Shown here: in pieces, positions 19,917 to 27,558 of the stretch
Layout: each line of letters opens with the position of its first letter
How positions within the stretch are numbered: position 1 is the stretch's first letter
From: Paraburkholderia bryophila
GTDB taxonomy: Bacteria > Pseudomonadota > Gammaproteobacteria > Burkholderiales > Burkholderiaceae
Assembly: GCF_003269035.1 (NCBI RefSeq)
Contig: NZ_QLTK01000034.1
Span: forward strand, 1 to 64,000
Length of the DNA: 64,000 bases
Direction of reading: 5' to 3'
Program-made: the position numbers and the translations under genes
The notes under the pieces: model-generated
Seen by the model: only the letters and a program-made list of their open reading frames with translations
Told to the model about the DNA's origin: nothing
The model's database searches: none

Positions 19917-20522
19917 CTAGCGAAGCGCAGCCGCCACCGCCTCGTCGATCTGCAACGCAAAGCGGGCTTCGACATCAGGCACCGTGAAGCCAATCGACAG
20001 TTCCAGATACGCGTCACCTAGCACCAACTGAACGAAGGTCGCTGCACGCAATGCGGCAGTCGATTCATCAAATCTCTTTCGCAGAATTTTTGCGGCGAAG
20101 GCGCGCACGACCTTTGCGCCGTTTTCGTGAAACACCTGACCGAGTTCCGGAAGACGCTCGGCCTCGGCAACGATGGCCCGGTAAAGCCGCAGATAATCCG
20201 GCTCGATAAGGCTTTGCGCCATCACCCATCCCAGTTCACGCAACTCGACTTCGGGTGAGCCATCGGATTGCTCGCCCTGAGCGCTGACCAGAACGCCGCC
20301 CACCTGAGCGCACATCGAGCTCACCAGACCAACGAAGAGCGCCTCCTTCGACTTGAAGTGGCGGTAGACAGTCTGCTTGCCGACGCCCGCGGCTGCGGCG
20401 ACATCGTCCATCGTTGCCAGGCCGAATCCCTGGCGTAAAAAAACGGTTTTCGCGCCGTCGAGGATGGCGGATCGCTTACGAAGTTGCAGCGGGCTCAGGT
20501 CGGAGAGAGAGGACGTGTTCAT
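19917..20522 (-). CDS. TetR-family repressor
   Basis: A 201-residue TetR protein from ATG 20522. The helix-turn-helix is at about residues 20-60 (TMDDVAAAAGVGKQTVYRHF), followed by an all-helical ligand-binding domain of the TetR_C AcrR-like kind. It diverges from the epimerase/DoxX operon. Two matching dyads in the spacer, one inside the operon's promoter, make it very likely the repressor of that operon. The effector is unknown. Confidence 0.9.
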   Translation of the reverse strand: MNTSSLSDLSPLQLRKRSAILDGAKTVFLRQGFGLATMDDVAAAAGVGKQTVYRHFKSKEALFVGLVSSMCAQVGGVLVSAQGEQSDGSPEVELRELGWVMAQSLIEPDYLRLYRAIVAEAERLPELGQVFHENGAKVVRAFAAKILRKRFDESTAALRAATFVQLVLGDAYLELSIGFTVPDVEARFALQIDEAVAAALR

Positions 20523-20551
20523 CCCCCGATAAATAACAGATCGCCGGACCG

Positions 20552-20580
20552 TTGACAAGACTGGTCAGTCTCGTTTAGAT
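20552..20580 (+). promoter_or_regulatory. Sigma-70 promoter with operator 1 in its spacer
   Basis: TTGACA (20552-20557) and TTAGAT (20575-20580) are 17 bp apart, directing transcription toward the epimerase gene. The spacer and -35 end hold a 20-bp dyad at 20555-20574 of form ACnAGACT-N4-AGTCTCGT. A repressor bound there would block polymerase directly. Confidence 0.75.
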
Positions 20581-20587
20581 TTTCGGA

Positions 20588-20609
20588 AACGAGACTCATG
20601 AGTCTCGTT
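20588..20609. promoter_or_regulatory. Operator 2, a 22-bp perfect palindrome
   Basis: The half-site AACGAGACTCA is followed immediately by its exact complement. It shares ACGAGACT-N4-AGTCTCGT with the dyad at 20555-20574, centred 34 bp upstream. It sits just downstream of the promoter's -10, before the epimerase ribosome-binding site, and is a probable second TetR site. Confidence 0.8.
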
Positions 20610-20654
20610 CGAGAGATTTATCGACTTTCGCGGACATTCATCGAGGGAAACGCT

Positions 20655-21317
20655 ATGGAACTGTTCATTACGGGCGGCACGGGCTACATCGGGCAAGCCG
20701 TCGCGCGCAAGGCAATCGGCCTCGGCCATCAGGTGACGGCGCTGGTGCGCCAGGACGGCTCGGCGGCCGCCCGTGCGCTGGCACGTCTCGGCGTGAAACT
20801 GCAGGTTGGCGACCTGCGTGAGCCGCAGTCGTTTGCGGCGGCCGCCGGTGCCGCCGATGGCGTGGTGCACGCCGCCTCGACCAACGACGCTTCCGCCGCT
20901 GCCGCCGACAAGGCCGCCGTTCAGACCGGCTGTGTGAGAGTCGTCGGCGATGGTCGCAACCACTGGCCTGCCGTGCACGTCGACGATCTCGCCACGGCCT
21001 ATCTGAGCGCGGTGGAGCGGGCAGCCAGCGGAGACGATCTCGTTACGGGACAGATCCTCAACGTCGTCGCGGAAGACGCCGTTGCCGTCGCCGAAATGGG
21101 CGAAGCGATTCGGGCCTCGGTGAGTGCAGATCGCGTCGAATTCTGGCCACTCGACGCTGCTCGCCAGGCGCTTGGGCCATTTGCCGACGCACTAGCGCTC
21201 GACCAGACGGTCAGCGGCCAGCACGCCCGGCGGGTTCTTGCCTGGGAACCCCACGGCCCACGCCTGATTGCGGACCTCTCTGTGCCGACGCACTTTCAGC
21301 AAGGCAACGGAGCATGA
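20655..21317 (+). CDS. NAD-dependent epimerase/dehydratase-like protein, internally shortened
   Basis: A 220-residue extended-SDR protein, about 70-80 residues shorter than the 290-300 usual for its relatives. The N-terminus is intact, with FITGGTGYIGQAVARKA binding the dinucleotide, VVHAAS and a following helix. The C-terminal part is also recognisable (VRVVGDGRNHWPAVHVDDLATAYL). The stretch expected between ADKAAV and VRVVGDG, which holds the catalytic Tyr-x-x-x-Lys region, is missing, with the frame kept near 20926. It is probably inactive as an enzyme. The start at 20655 follows GAGGGA. It overlaps the next gene by four bases. Confidence 0.8.
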   Translation: MELFITGGTGYIGQAVARKAIGLGHQVTALVRQDGSAAARALARLGVKLQVGDLREPQSFAAAAGAADGVVHAASTNDASAAAADKAAVQTGCVRVVGDGRNHWPAVHVDDLATAYLSAVERAASGDDLVTGQILNVVAEDAVAVAEMGEAIRASVSADRVEFWPLDAARQALGPFADALALDQTVSGQHARRVLAWEPHGPRLIADLSVPTHFQQGNGA

Positions 21318-21667
21318 CGATGGCGTTATTGAACAGCGCATCTGTCGAATCGATTCTCGCGATGATCGTAGCGGTTCTGTTCGCCGTGGCCGGCGTGGTC
21401 AATCTCGCGGGACGTGGCGCGGTGAAGCGTGACTTCGCACGCTGGGGTTATCCAGCGTGGTTTCGTGTGCTCTGTGGCGCGCTTGAGTTGTCGAGTGCGG
21501 CGCTTCTCGCTGGACAACAAACGAGAGGGTTAGGCCTGGCGTTGGCCGGCGCGATCATGATCGGCGCGCTTTTCACGCTGGTGCGCAATCGGGAACCGTT
21601 CCGGCATCTCGCTCCGGCGCTGCTCTTCTCGGCTCTTGTGGTGGTTACTGTGGCGGTCCGCGGTTGA
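21314..21667 (+). CDS. DoxX-like membrane protein
   Basis: A 117-residue protein with four predicted membrane helices: ILAMIVAVLFAVAGVVNLAG; the stretch around VLCGALELSSAALL; LGLALAGAIMIGALFTL; and LLFSALVVVTVAVRG. Size and topology match the DoxX family of small membrane proteins. Its ATG overlaps the TGA of the epimerase gene (ATGA), so translation is coupled and both are under the TetR switch. The function of DoxX-like proteins in this setting is unsettled. Confidence 0.82.
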   Translation: MTMALLNSASVESILAMIVAVLFAVAGVVNLAGRGAVKRDFARWGYPAWFRVLCGALELSSAALLAGQQTRGLGLALAGAIMIGALFTLVRNREPFRHLAPALLFSALVVVTVAVRG

Positions 21668-21759
21668 AGCACCGTTGCCACTCTGCGAGTGAGCCCGGGG
21701 CGCTGTGCATGGAGTGCACATTGCCTACCTGGCTTCGACAGCATTGAGGTTCGCAAGAC

Positions 21760-21792
21760 GCCAGCCGGGCATTCGTTTGAATGCCGGCTGGC
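21760..21792 (-). terminator. Hairpin after hpnH
   Basis: Arms GCCAGCCGG-G-CATTC and GAATGCCGGCTGGC form a 14-bp stem with one bulged G and a GTTT loop. It lies 12 bp beyond the hpnH stop codon on the minus strand. A U tract is lacking, so factor-independent activity is uncertain. Confidence 0.55.
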
Positions 21793-21804
21793 CGTCCTTG
21801 ACGA

Positions 21805-23361
21805 TTAATCGCCGAGATATTCCGGCTCGATCTGGATGTTCTGCTCGCCGGCAGCTTTCTTCTCCCAGTATCGCTTGACCCAATTCTCGAAGGTCTTGCC
21901 GGCGGCCGTATCCTTGCCCGTGAAAGCAATGGAACCGATCTGCGCGTACGGAATGGTTTCCTTCTCCTTCTTGCCGGTCGGAATGATCCGCACGAAGCAG
22001 TCCTTGAAGGCCGCGCCGTACTGGCGGTCGTACAGATAGCCTGCGACAGTCGAGCCGTCCTTGCGGGTGATCGTGACGTCGCCACGGTAGTCGAAGGCTT
22101 TTTCCATCGCCTCGCGCACTTCCGCTTCGGTCGTCAGTTCGGGCGCCCAGCCTTCGAGTTTCTCGTGTGTCGTGCCGGGTGCGTTCTCCATCTCATCCGG
22201 AGCGACTGCCTTGACCGGTTGCGCGACGGCCTGGACTTCTTCGGTCTTCGCGCCGTCGGCGCGCTGCGCCTTCGGGATGAACGTAATCGGCACTTCGTGC
22301 GTGGTTTTCTTCCAGCCGGCGAGAATCTCGGCCGCCTCACGGTCTTCGTAGCGATCGAACAGCATAGCCTTGACCGTCTGGAACATGCCCTTGAACGAAC
22401 CGAACGTGTAGTTCACGCCGCTCGCCTCGTAACCCGAGTGCACCATGCAGTTCGCGCATTTCGGATTGCCGCTTTCAGTGCCGTATTCGGACCACTTCAC
22501 GCTTTCCATCAGTTCGTCGAAGGTGTCGGCGTAGCCGTCCTGAAGCAGGTAACACGGCTTTTGCCAACCGAAGATGCTGTACGTCGGCATCCCCCACGGC
22601 GTGCAGGTCAGCTCCTTCTTGCCCATCAGGAATTCCATGAACATCGGCGACGCGTTGAAGCGCCAGCTTTTCTTCCGGTTCGACAGGATCGAGCGGAACA
22701 GCTTTTTCGAACGTGCGCGGCCGAGGAAGTGCTTCTGGTCCGGCGCTTTGTCGTACGTGTAGCCGGGCGACACCATCATGCTTTCGACGCCCGCTTCCAT
22801 CATCTCGTCAAAATGCAGGCGCACGCTGTTCGGATCGGCGCCGTCGAACAGGGTGGTATTGGTCGTCACGCGGAAACCCGCCGCCACGGCCGCACGCACG
22901 CCTTCCATCGCGATGTCGTAACCGCCTTCGCGGCACACCGCAAAATCGTGGTGCTCGCGCTGACCGTCGACGTGAACCGAGAACGACAGGTACTTGCTCG
23001 GCTTGAACAGATGCAGGTTCTTCGCGAGCAGCAGCGCGTTCGTGCACATATAGACGTACTTCTTACGCGCGACGAGGCCGGCGACGATCTCGGGCATCTG
23101 CGGATGCAGCAACGGCTCGCCGCCCGGAATCGCCACCATCGGCGTGCCGCATTCCTCGACGGCCTTGAAGCATTGCTCCGGCGTCAGCTCGGATTTCAGG
23201 ACGTGCGCCGGATATTGAATCTTCCCGCAACCCGCACACGCGAGATTGCAACGCATCAGCGGCTCGAGCATGAGGACGAGCGGATAGCGACGACGACGCA
23301 TCAGCTTCTGTTTCAGGACGTAGGTAGCGACCGTCCAGGCCTGCGAAATTGGGACTGCCAT
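21805..23361 (-). CDS. hpnH: Adenosyl-hopene transferase HpnH (radical SAM)
   Basis: A 518-residue radical-SAM enzyme. The [4Fe-4S] cluster Cys residues are C38, C42 and C45 in CNLACAGC. Downstream motifs include IPGGEPLLHP, a YMCTNALLL strand and SFSVHVDGQREHHD, all characteristic of HpnH, which joins the adenosyl group to diploptene in the first step of C35 hopanoid side-chain synthesis. A C-terminal region from about 370 to 518, with a variable Glu/Ala-rich linker, exceeds the catalytic core but is known in Burkholderia-group proteins. GAGGAG precedes the ATG. No other hpn gene is adjacent. Confidence 0.93.
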   Translation of the reverse strand: MAVPISQAWTVATYVLKQKLMRRRRYPLVLMLEPLMRCNLACAGCGKIQYPAHVLKSELTPEQCFKAVEECGTPMVAIPGGEPLLHPQMPEIVAGLVARKKYVYMCTNALLLAKNLHLFKPSKYLSFSVHVDGQREHHDFAVCREGGYDIAMEGVRAAVAAGFRVTTNTTLFDGADPNSVRLHFDEMMEAGVESMMVSPGYTYDKAPDQKHFLGRARSKKLFRSILSNRKKSWRFNASPMFMEFLMGKKELTCTPWGMPTYSIFGWQKPCYLLQDGYADTFDELMESVKWSEYGTESGNPKCANCMVHSGYEASGVNYTFGSFKGMFQTVKAMLFDRYEDREAAEILAGWKKTTHEVPITFIPKAQRADGAKTEEVQAVAQPVKAVAPDEMENAPGTTHEKLEGWAPELTTEAEVREAMEKAFDYRGDVTITRKDGSTVAGYLYDRQYGAAFKDCFVRIIPTGKKEKETIPYAQIGSIAFTGKDTAAGKTFENWVKRYWEKKAAGEQNIQIEPEYLGD

Positions 23362-24048
23362 GTTGCAAATACTCCTCGTTAACCGGTGACTCGACAGGCA
23401 ACGCGCAACGGTGTTCTACCCAATGCCGGGCGCCCGATTGGGGGTTCGATCATGGGCCATAGACTCTTCCGTCGCGTCAATTGTCGACTTTGGGCGCAAT
23501 GATCGCACAATCTGGGCGGCGAGGTCGGCCGTCGCATATTGGATCGCCCTGCATCGCCTGCCTGGCCGCGACACTCGCGGGCGAGGGCCGAGGCTTTGAA
23601 TGGTCGTTTTGGACGATCAAAACTGCCTTTTAGGGGGTTGAGTCAATCTGTCGTTAGACTTCGGGAGCGGCCGGGAGGTGGCGTTCGACGTCACGATTTT
23701 CCAAAAACCGCTCTGAATCGCGTTTTTCTCATTTTATATTGCCCGCGCCCATTATCACCCATCTGATTTTGATTTATTTTATTTATGAAAATCCGGGCAG
23801 ATTCAGAAGCCACGCCGTGTCGATAATGATTTTAAATCCGCCGTTGTTTACCTTTGTAGCGACGAGATATCTCGCGGCGCTGGCATTTCAGGGCTTAGTC
23901 GCAACGTTTAACCTGTTTTACTTCGATACCGGAATCCGGTATCGTTCAATATAAAAATCATTCCAGGTTTGGTGTTTTTGGCGATCATTATCGGCACGAT
24001 CCGTCCGGAAAACGCGCGTGTCGCAAGGACCTCCGATACGCGGCGGTG
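23362..24048. other. AT-richer non-coding DNA upstream of the valS promoter
   Basis: Nearly 700 bp between hpnH and the valS promoter with no supported gene. From about 23690 to 24100 the sequence is clearly more AT-rich than the flanks, including TTTTGATTTATTTTATTTAT. A 21-base palindrome with 10-bp arms (CGATACCGGA and its complement) sits at 23924-23944. These suggest regulatory DNA or an acquired segment boundary. Confidence 0.55.
23924..23944. repeat. Palindrome with 10-bp arms
   Basis: CGATACCGGA and its perfect complement flank one central A. It is about 125 bp upstream of the valS promoter -35 box. It could be a regulator-binding site or a hairpin; there is no gene immediately upstream on the plus strand for it to terminate. 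Confidence 0.6.
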
Positions 24049-24077
24049 TTGCTGAAATTCCTGGAATCGGTTATAAA
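24049..24077 (+). promoter_or_regulatory. Sigma-70 promoter of the valS leader
   Basis: TTGCTG (24049-24054) and TATAAA (24072-24077) are separated by exactly 17 bp. Transcription would start near 24084, giving a leader of about 430 nt before the valS start codon. No other promoter of this quality was seen between here and the gene. Confidence 0.72.
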
Positions 24078-24137
24078 AAAATCTCCGGGCCACAAGCTGG
24101 AATAATCGTTTTCTCCCATCTACCTTAGGAGGATGCT

Positions 24138-24167
24138 ATGTCACCGTTAAACGTAACGATGCTCTGA
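24138..24167 (+). CDS. Nine-codon candidate leader peptide upstream of valS
   Basis: A perfect AGGAGG (24127-24132) is five bases before ATG, and the frame reads MSPLNVTML then TGA. The ribosome-binding site is far better than that of valS itself. A CGCCG-CAA-CGGCG hairpin follows the stop directly (24169-24181). Position in a long leader, small size and strong translation signal fit a regulatory peptide. It contains one Val and two Leu codons, not a Val run, so a classic tRNA-Val attenuator is not obvious. Confidence 0.6.
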   Translation: MSPLNVTML

Positions 24168-24513
24168 CCGCCGCAACGGCGTCCCTGTCTACCTGTCGCT
24201 CCCGCCTCTTGCGCATGTGTCATTGCGCACAGTTTCATCCGACCACCTCCGCCATATCATCAGCTCCGTTCGTCGCTGGTCTTCGTTGCTGGCTCTTCCC
24301 TCCGTCGCCCGATATTGCCGCCACTCGCGATTGCACGTCGTTTCCGTTAGCCAGTCCAGATCCTGCTGACACCGGATGCGACCGCGTGCGATCCGCTCCG
24401 CGTTCCTGAATATCGTTCGCCCGATTGGCCGGCATTGCACTCGCTCGTGTTGCGGGTCGCCATGTCATTGCGCAAACGTGGCCGCGTCGTTTCCCTATCT
24501 GTTCGGACACACC
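24168..24513 (+). promoter_or_regulatory. C-rich, G-poor valS 5' leader, possible Rho-type attenuator
   Basis: About 346 nt of untranslated leader separate the peptide stop from the valS ATG. In 24181-24300 I count 47 C and 24 G, with many pyrimidine runs, the composition of Rho loading sites. The 12-mer TGTCATTGCGCA occurs at 24218-24229 and again at 24463-24474; TGCGCA is self-complementary, so alternative pairings are possible. The valS ribosome-binding site is weak. There is no T-box signature that I can recognise. Confidence 0.5.
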
Positions 24514-27093
24514 ATGAAGAGCCAACCTTTTTCTCCTGAATCGCCACTGCCGCTAACCAGAAACATTCCCGACAAACCGAAACTCGAAGGGATCGAAACG
24601 CACTGGACCCAGCAATGGGAAAGCCAACGCACGTACGCGTTCGATCGCCATGCCGAACGTGACGCCGTTTTCTCGATCGACACGCCGCCTCCGACTGTGT
24701 CGGGTTCCCTGCACGTCGGCCACGTGTTCAGCTATACGCATACCGACATCATCGCGCGCTTCCAGCGCATGAGGGGTAAGACGGTTTTCTATCCGATGGG
24801 TTGGGACGACAACGGCCTGCCGACGGAACGGCGTGTGGAAAACTACTACGGCGTGGTTTGTGATCCGGAAGCTGCTTATGATCCGGGCTATCGCACGGCT
24901 GATGTCGTGCCGTCGCAGCGATCGTCGTATGCCCGGATTAGCCGGCGCAATTTCCTTGAACTATGTCATCAATTGACGAAGATCGATGAGATTGCGTTCC
25001 GCAATCTGTTCATTCGTCTCGGCATTTCAGTTGACTGGAGTCTCGCCTATGCGACGATCGACGAACGCGCGCAGCGCATCAGTCAGCGTGCGTTGCTGCG
25101 GAATCTGCAACGTGGCGAACTCTATAGTCAGCAGGCTCCGTGTCTTTGGGACGTGACGTTTCAAACAGCCATCGCACAAGCCGAACTCGAAGATCGCGAA
25201 ATCGCGAGCGCCTATCATGATCTTCGTTTTGTCGACGCTGACGGTAACGGCGTGATGGTGTCCACCACCCGGCCGGAATTGCTACCGTCTTGCGTCGCGC
25301 TGGTTGCGCATCCCAACGACGAGCGTTTTCGCCCATTGATCGGCGGGCGGGTCCGCTGTCCGTTATTCGGCATGGACGTGCCCGTGATGACTCATGCACT
25401 AGCCGACCCGGCCAAAGGAACGGGGCTCGCGATGATCTGTACATTTGGCGATCTCACCGACGTGATCTGGTGGCGCGAACTGAATCTGCCGACTCGCGCC
25501 GTTATCGGCAAGGAGGGTCGCCTGGCGCGTGAGGCACCGGACTGGATTGAATTGCCGGAGGGTCGCGCTTCGTACCTGCAGATCGCAGGCTGTACGGTTG
25601 CGCAAGCACGTCAAAGGATCGTCGAAATGCTGACATCGAGCGGCGACTTGATCGGGCCGCCACGTCCGCTTACGCACGCCGTCAAGTTCTTCGAGAAGGG
25701 TGATCGTCCGCTTGAGATTATCGCGACGCGCCAATGGTATCTGCGCAACGGCGGCCGTGACCCCGCGCTACGCGATGAACTTCTGAGGTCGGGTGAAGCG
25801 CTTCGCTGGTATCCCGCTTTCATGGGGAGTCGCTACGCGAACTGGGTCGGCGGTCTGAATGGAGACTGGCTCATCAGCCGTCAACGGATGTTCGGCGTGC
25901 CGATTCCCTTGTGGTATCCGCTCGATTCGCAAGGTCAGCCTGATTTTGGCGCGCCAATCCGCCCCGACGAATCGACACTACCCATCGACCCGCGGTCACA
26001 CGTCCCACCGGGATTCGCTGAACATCAGCGGGGACAACGCGGCGGATTCATCGGCGAAACCGACATCATGGACACGTGGGCGACAAGCTCGCTGACACCC
26101 CAGATCGCAGCACGCTGGGAAGAGACGGATGGCTGCTTCGAACGTGTGTTTCCTATGGATCTTCGCCCGCAGGGGCACGACATCATCCGGACCTGGCTGT
26201 TCTCGACTGTCGTCAGATCGCATCTGGAAACGAAGCAGTTGCCGCGGAAAAACGCGATGCTATCCGGTTGGATCCTGGATCCCGATCGGAAAAAAATGGC
26301 GAAATCGAAGGGTAACGTCGTGACGCCAACCGCCCTACTCGACGCACACGGCTCCGACGGTGTTCGCTATTGGGCGGCATTGGGACGTCCGGGCATGGAC
26401 GCGGTGTTCGACGAAACGCAGATGAAGAACGGCCGGCGCTTGGCGTTGAAGCTGTTGAATGTGTCGAAATTCGCGCTAGGCTTTGCGCATGCTGCCGACG
26501 CCACGCTCACCGAGCCGTTAGACCGCGCGATGATTGGGCGTCTCGCGAAGATCGTCGAACTCGCCACCGCGGCGCTTGCCTCGCTCGACTACAGCAAGGC
26601 GATCGAGCAAACGGAAGCCTTTTTCTGGTGGTATTGCGACGATTATGTGGAACTGGTGAAAGGCCGGGCGCATGGCACGGGCAGCGGCGCGGCATCCGCT
26701 CATCGGGCACTCGCGGAATCCCTTTCGGTCCTGCAGAGGCTATTCGCGCCGTTTCTACCGTTTGCCGCGGAGGAATGCTGGTCATGGTGGAATAGCCAGT
26801 CCGTCCATCGTGCTCCGTGGCCGGAGGTCGGCTCGATTGAAGCGCTCGCCGGACCGGCGGAGACTATTGCCACGGTCGACGTGGTCACCGATGTTTTGCG
26901 AGAAATTCGCCGCGTCAAATCGGAATCGAAGCTGTCGATGAAAGCGCGTGTCGCCCATTTGATCGTCAACGATTCCGCGCAGCGTTTAGCGCTTTTGCGA
27001 TCGGTAGAACACGATTTGCGCGATGCTGGGCAGGTTGATCAGATCGAGATGACTGAGTCAGAGTCTTTTCGGGTCAGCGTAACCCTTGCTTAG
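24514..27093 (+). CDS. valS: Valyl-tRNA synthetase, actinobacterial type
   Basis: An 859-residue class I synthetase that charges tRNA-Val. The nucleotide motif HVGH is at 67-70 within SGSLHVGHVFSYTHTD, the editing domain includes STTRPELLPSCVALVAHP, and the KMSKS-like motif KMAKS is at 594-598. Segments such as RMRGKTVFYPMGWDDNGLPT and AQAELEDREIASAYH match, from memory, the ValRS of actinomycetes and not the roughly 950-residue housekeeping enzyme of Burkholderiales. The long C-terminal coiled coil of the latter is also absent. It is therefore probably a second, transferred copy. The start at 24514 has a poor ribosome-binding site and a long structured leader. Confidence 0.93.
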   Translation: MKSQPFSPESPLPLTRNIPDKPKLEGIETHWTQQWESQRTYAFDRHAERDAVFSIDTPPPTVSGSLHVGHVFSYTHTDIIARFQRMRGKTVFYPMGWDDNGLPTERRVENYYGVVCDPEAAYDPGYRTADVVPSQRSSYARISRRNFLELCHQLTKIDEIAFRNLFIRLGISVDWSLAYATIDERAQRISQRALLRNLQRGELYSQQAPCLWDVTFQTAIAQAELEDREIASAYHDLRFVDADGNGVMVSTTRPELLPSCVALVAHPNDERFRPLIGGRVRCPLFGMDVPVMTHALADPAKGTGLAMICTFGDLTDVIWWRELNLPTRAVIGKEGRLAREAPDWIELPEGRASYLQIAGCTVAQARQRIVEMLTSSGDLIGPPRPLTHAVKFFEKGDRPLEIIATRQWYLRNGGRDPALRDELLRSGEALRWYPAFMGSRYANWVGGLNGDWLISRQRMFGVPIPLWYPLDSQGQPDFGAPIRPDESTLPIDPRSHVPPGFAEHQRGQRGGFIGETDIMDTWATSSLTPQIAARWEETDGCFERVFPMDLRPQGHDIIRTWLFSTVVRSHLETKQLPRKNAMLSGWILDPDRKKMAKSKGNVVTPTALLDAHGSDGVRYWAALGRPGMDAVFDETQMKNGRRLALKLLNVSKFALGFAHAADATLTEPLDRAMIGRLAKIVELATAALASLDYSKAIEQTEAFFWWYCDDYVELVKGRAHGTGSGAASAHRALAESLSVLQRLFAPFLPFAAEECWSWWNSQSVHRAPWPEVGSIEALAGPAETIATVDVVTDVLREIRRVKSESKLSMKARVAHLIVNDSAQRLALLRSVEHDLRDAGQVDQIEMTESESFRVSVTLA

Positions 27094-27558
27094 AGAATGC
27101 ATGCGGTGCCTCGCGCGGCGCTCAATGTGTGAAGCGCAGGATTGAACTTCGCAAGTTATCGCTATTGCCCGTTGTCCGGGTCGCCATCGGCCGTCGCACT
27201 AACGATGGCGGCGATGGCCTGCGATTTTTGTCCTGCTCCAGGCATGCCGTACCTGACGATTCTCGTCTTTGCCGCCCTTCGCTGTGCTCAAACCATCACC
27301 GATCGACAAAAAAATCACGCTCGCCCGTCGTCAACGCGCAATCAAGGTTTCGGCACCCGGATACGACTGATCATCAACAACCCCACAAATACAGCCAGAA
27401 TATTTCGACGGGTTACGCCGCATGACAGCACCAACAGCATCCGCCCACCCACCTTACCTCTCCCGTTACGCCCGAAACATTCTCCAATAATCGGTGAATT
27501 GTCGCGCCTACCCACGCCTGCTGTAATACGCCGCTAATTAGGCACACCGGGCGGCAAG
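27094..27558 (+). promoter_or_regulatory. 465-bp spacer with a second very C-rich, G-poor tract
   Basis: No gene is supported here, although one 131-codon frame is open; it has no domain or good ribosome-binding site. In 27421-27480 I count 28 C against 7 G, an extreme skew like Rho-utilisation sites. It may end the valS transcript or regulate the kinase gene at 27559. No intrinsic hairpin terminator was found after valS. Confidence 0.45.

Noticed and set aside
22165..23382. 405-codon frame antisense to hpnH
   Set aside because: No domain in the translation, while the sense frame has the radical-SAM cysteines.
24138..24167. Classical valine attenuator peptide
   Set aside because: The nine codons include only one Val codon, so ribosome stalling on a Val run is not supported.
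24138..24513. T-box riboswitch ahead of valS
   Set aside because: T-boxes are rare outside Firmicutes and Actinobacteria, and I could not find the conserved T-box bulge sequence or a following terminator.
27142..27537. 131-codon plus-strand frame after valS
   Set aside because: The translation is Pro/Arg/Thr-rich from a C-rich tract and lacks a ribosome-binding site; treated as non-coding leader.
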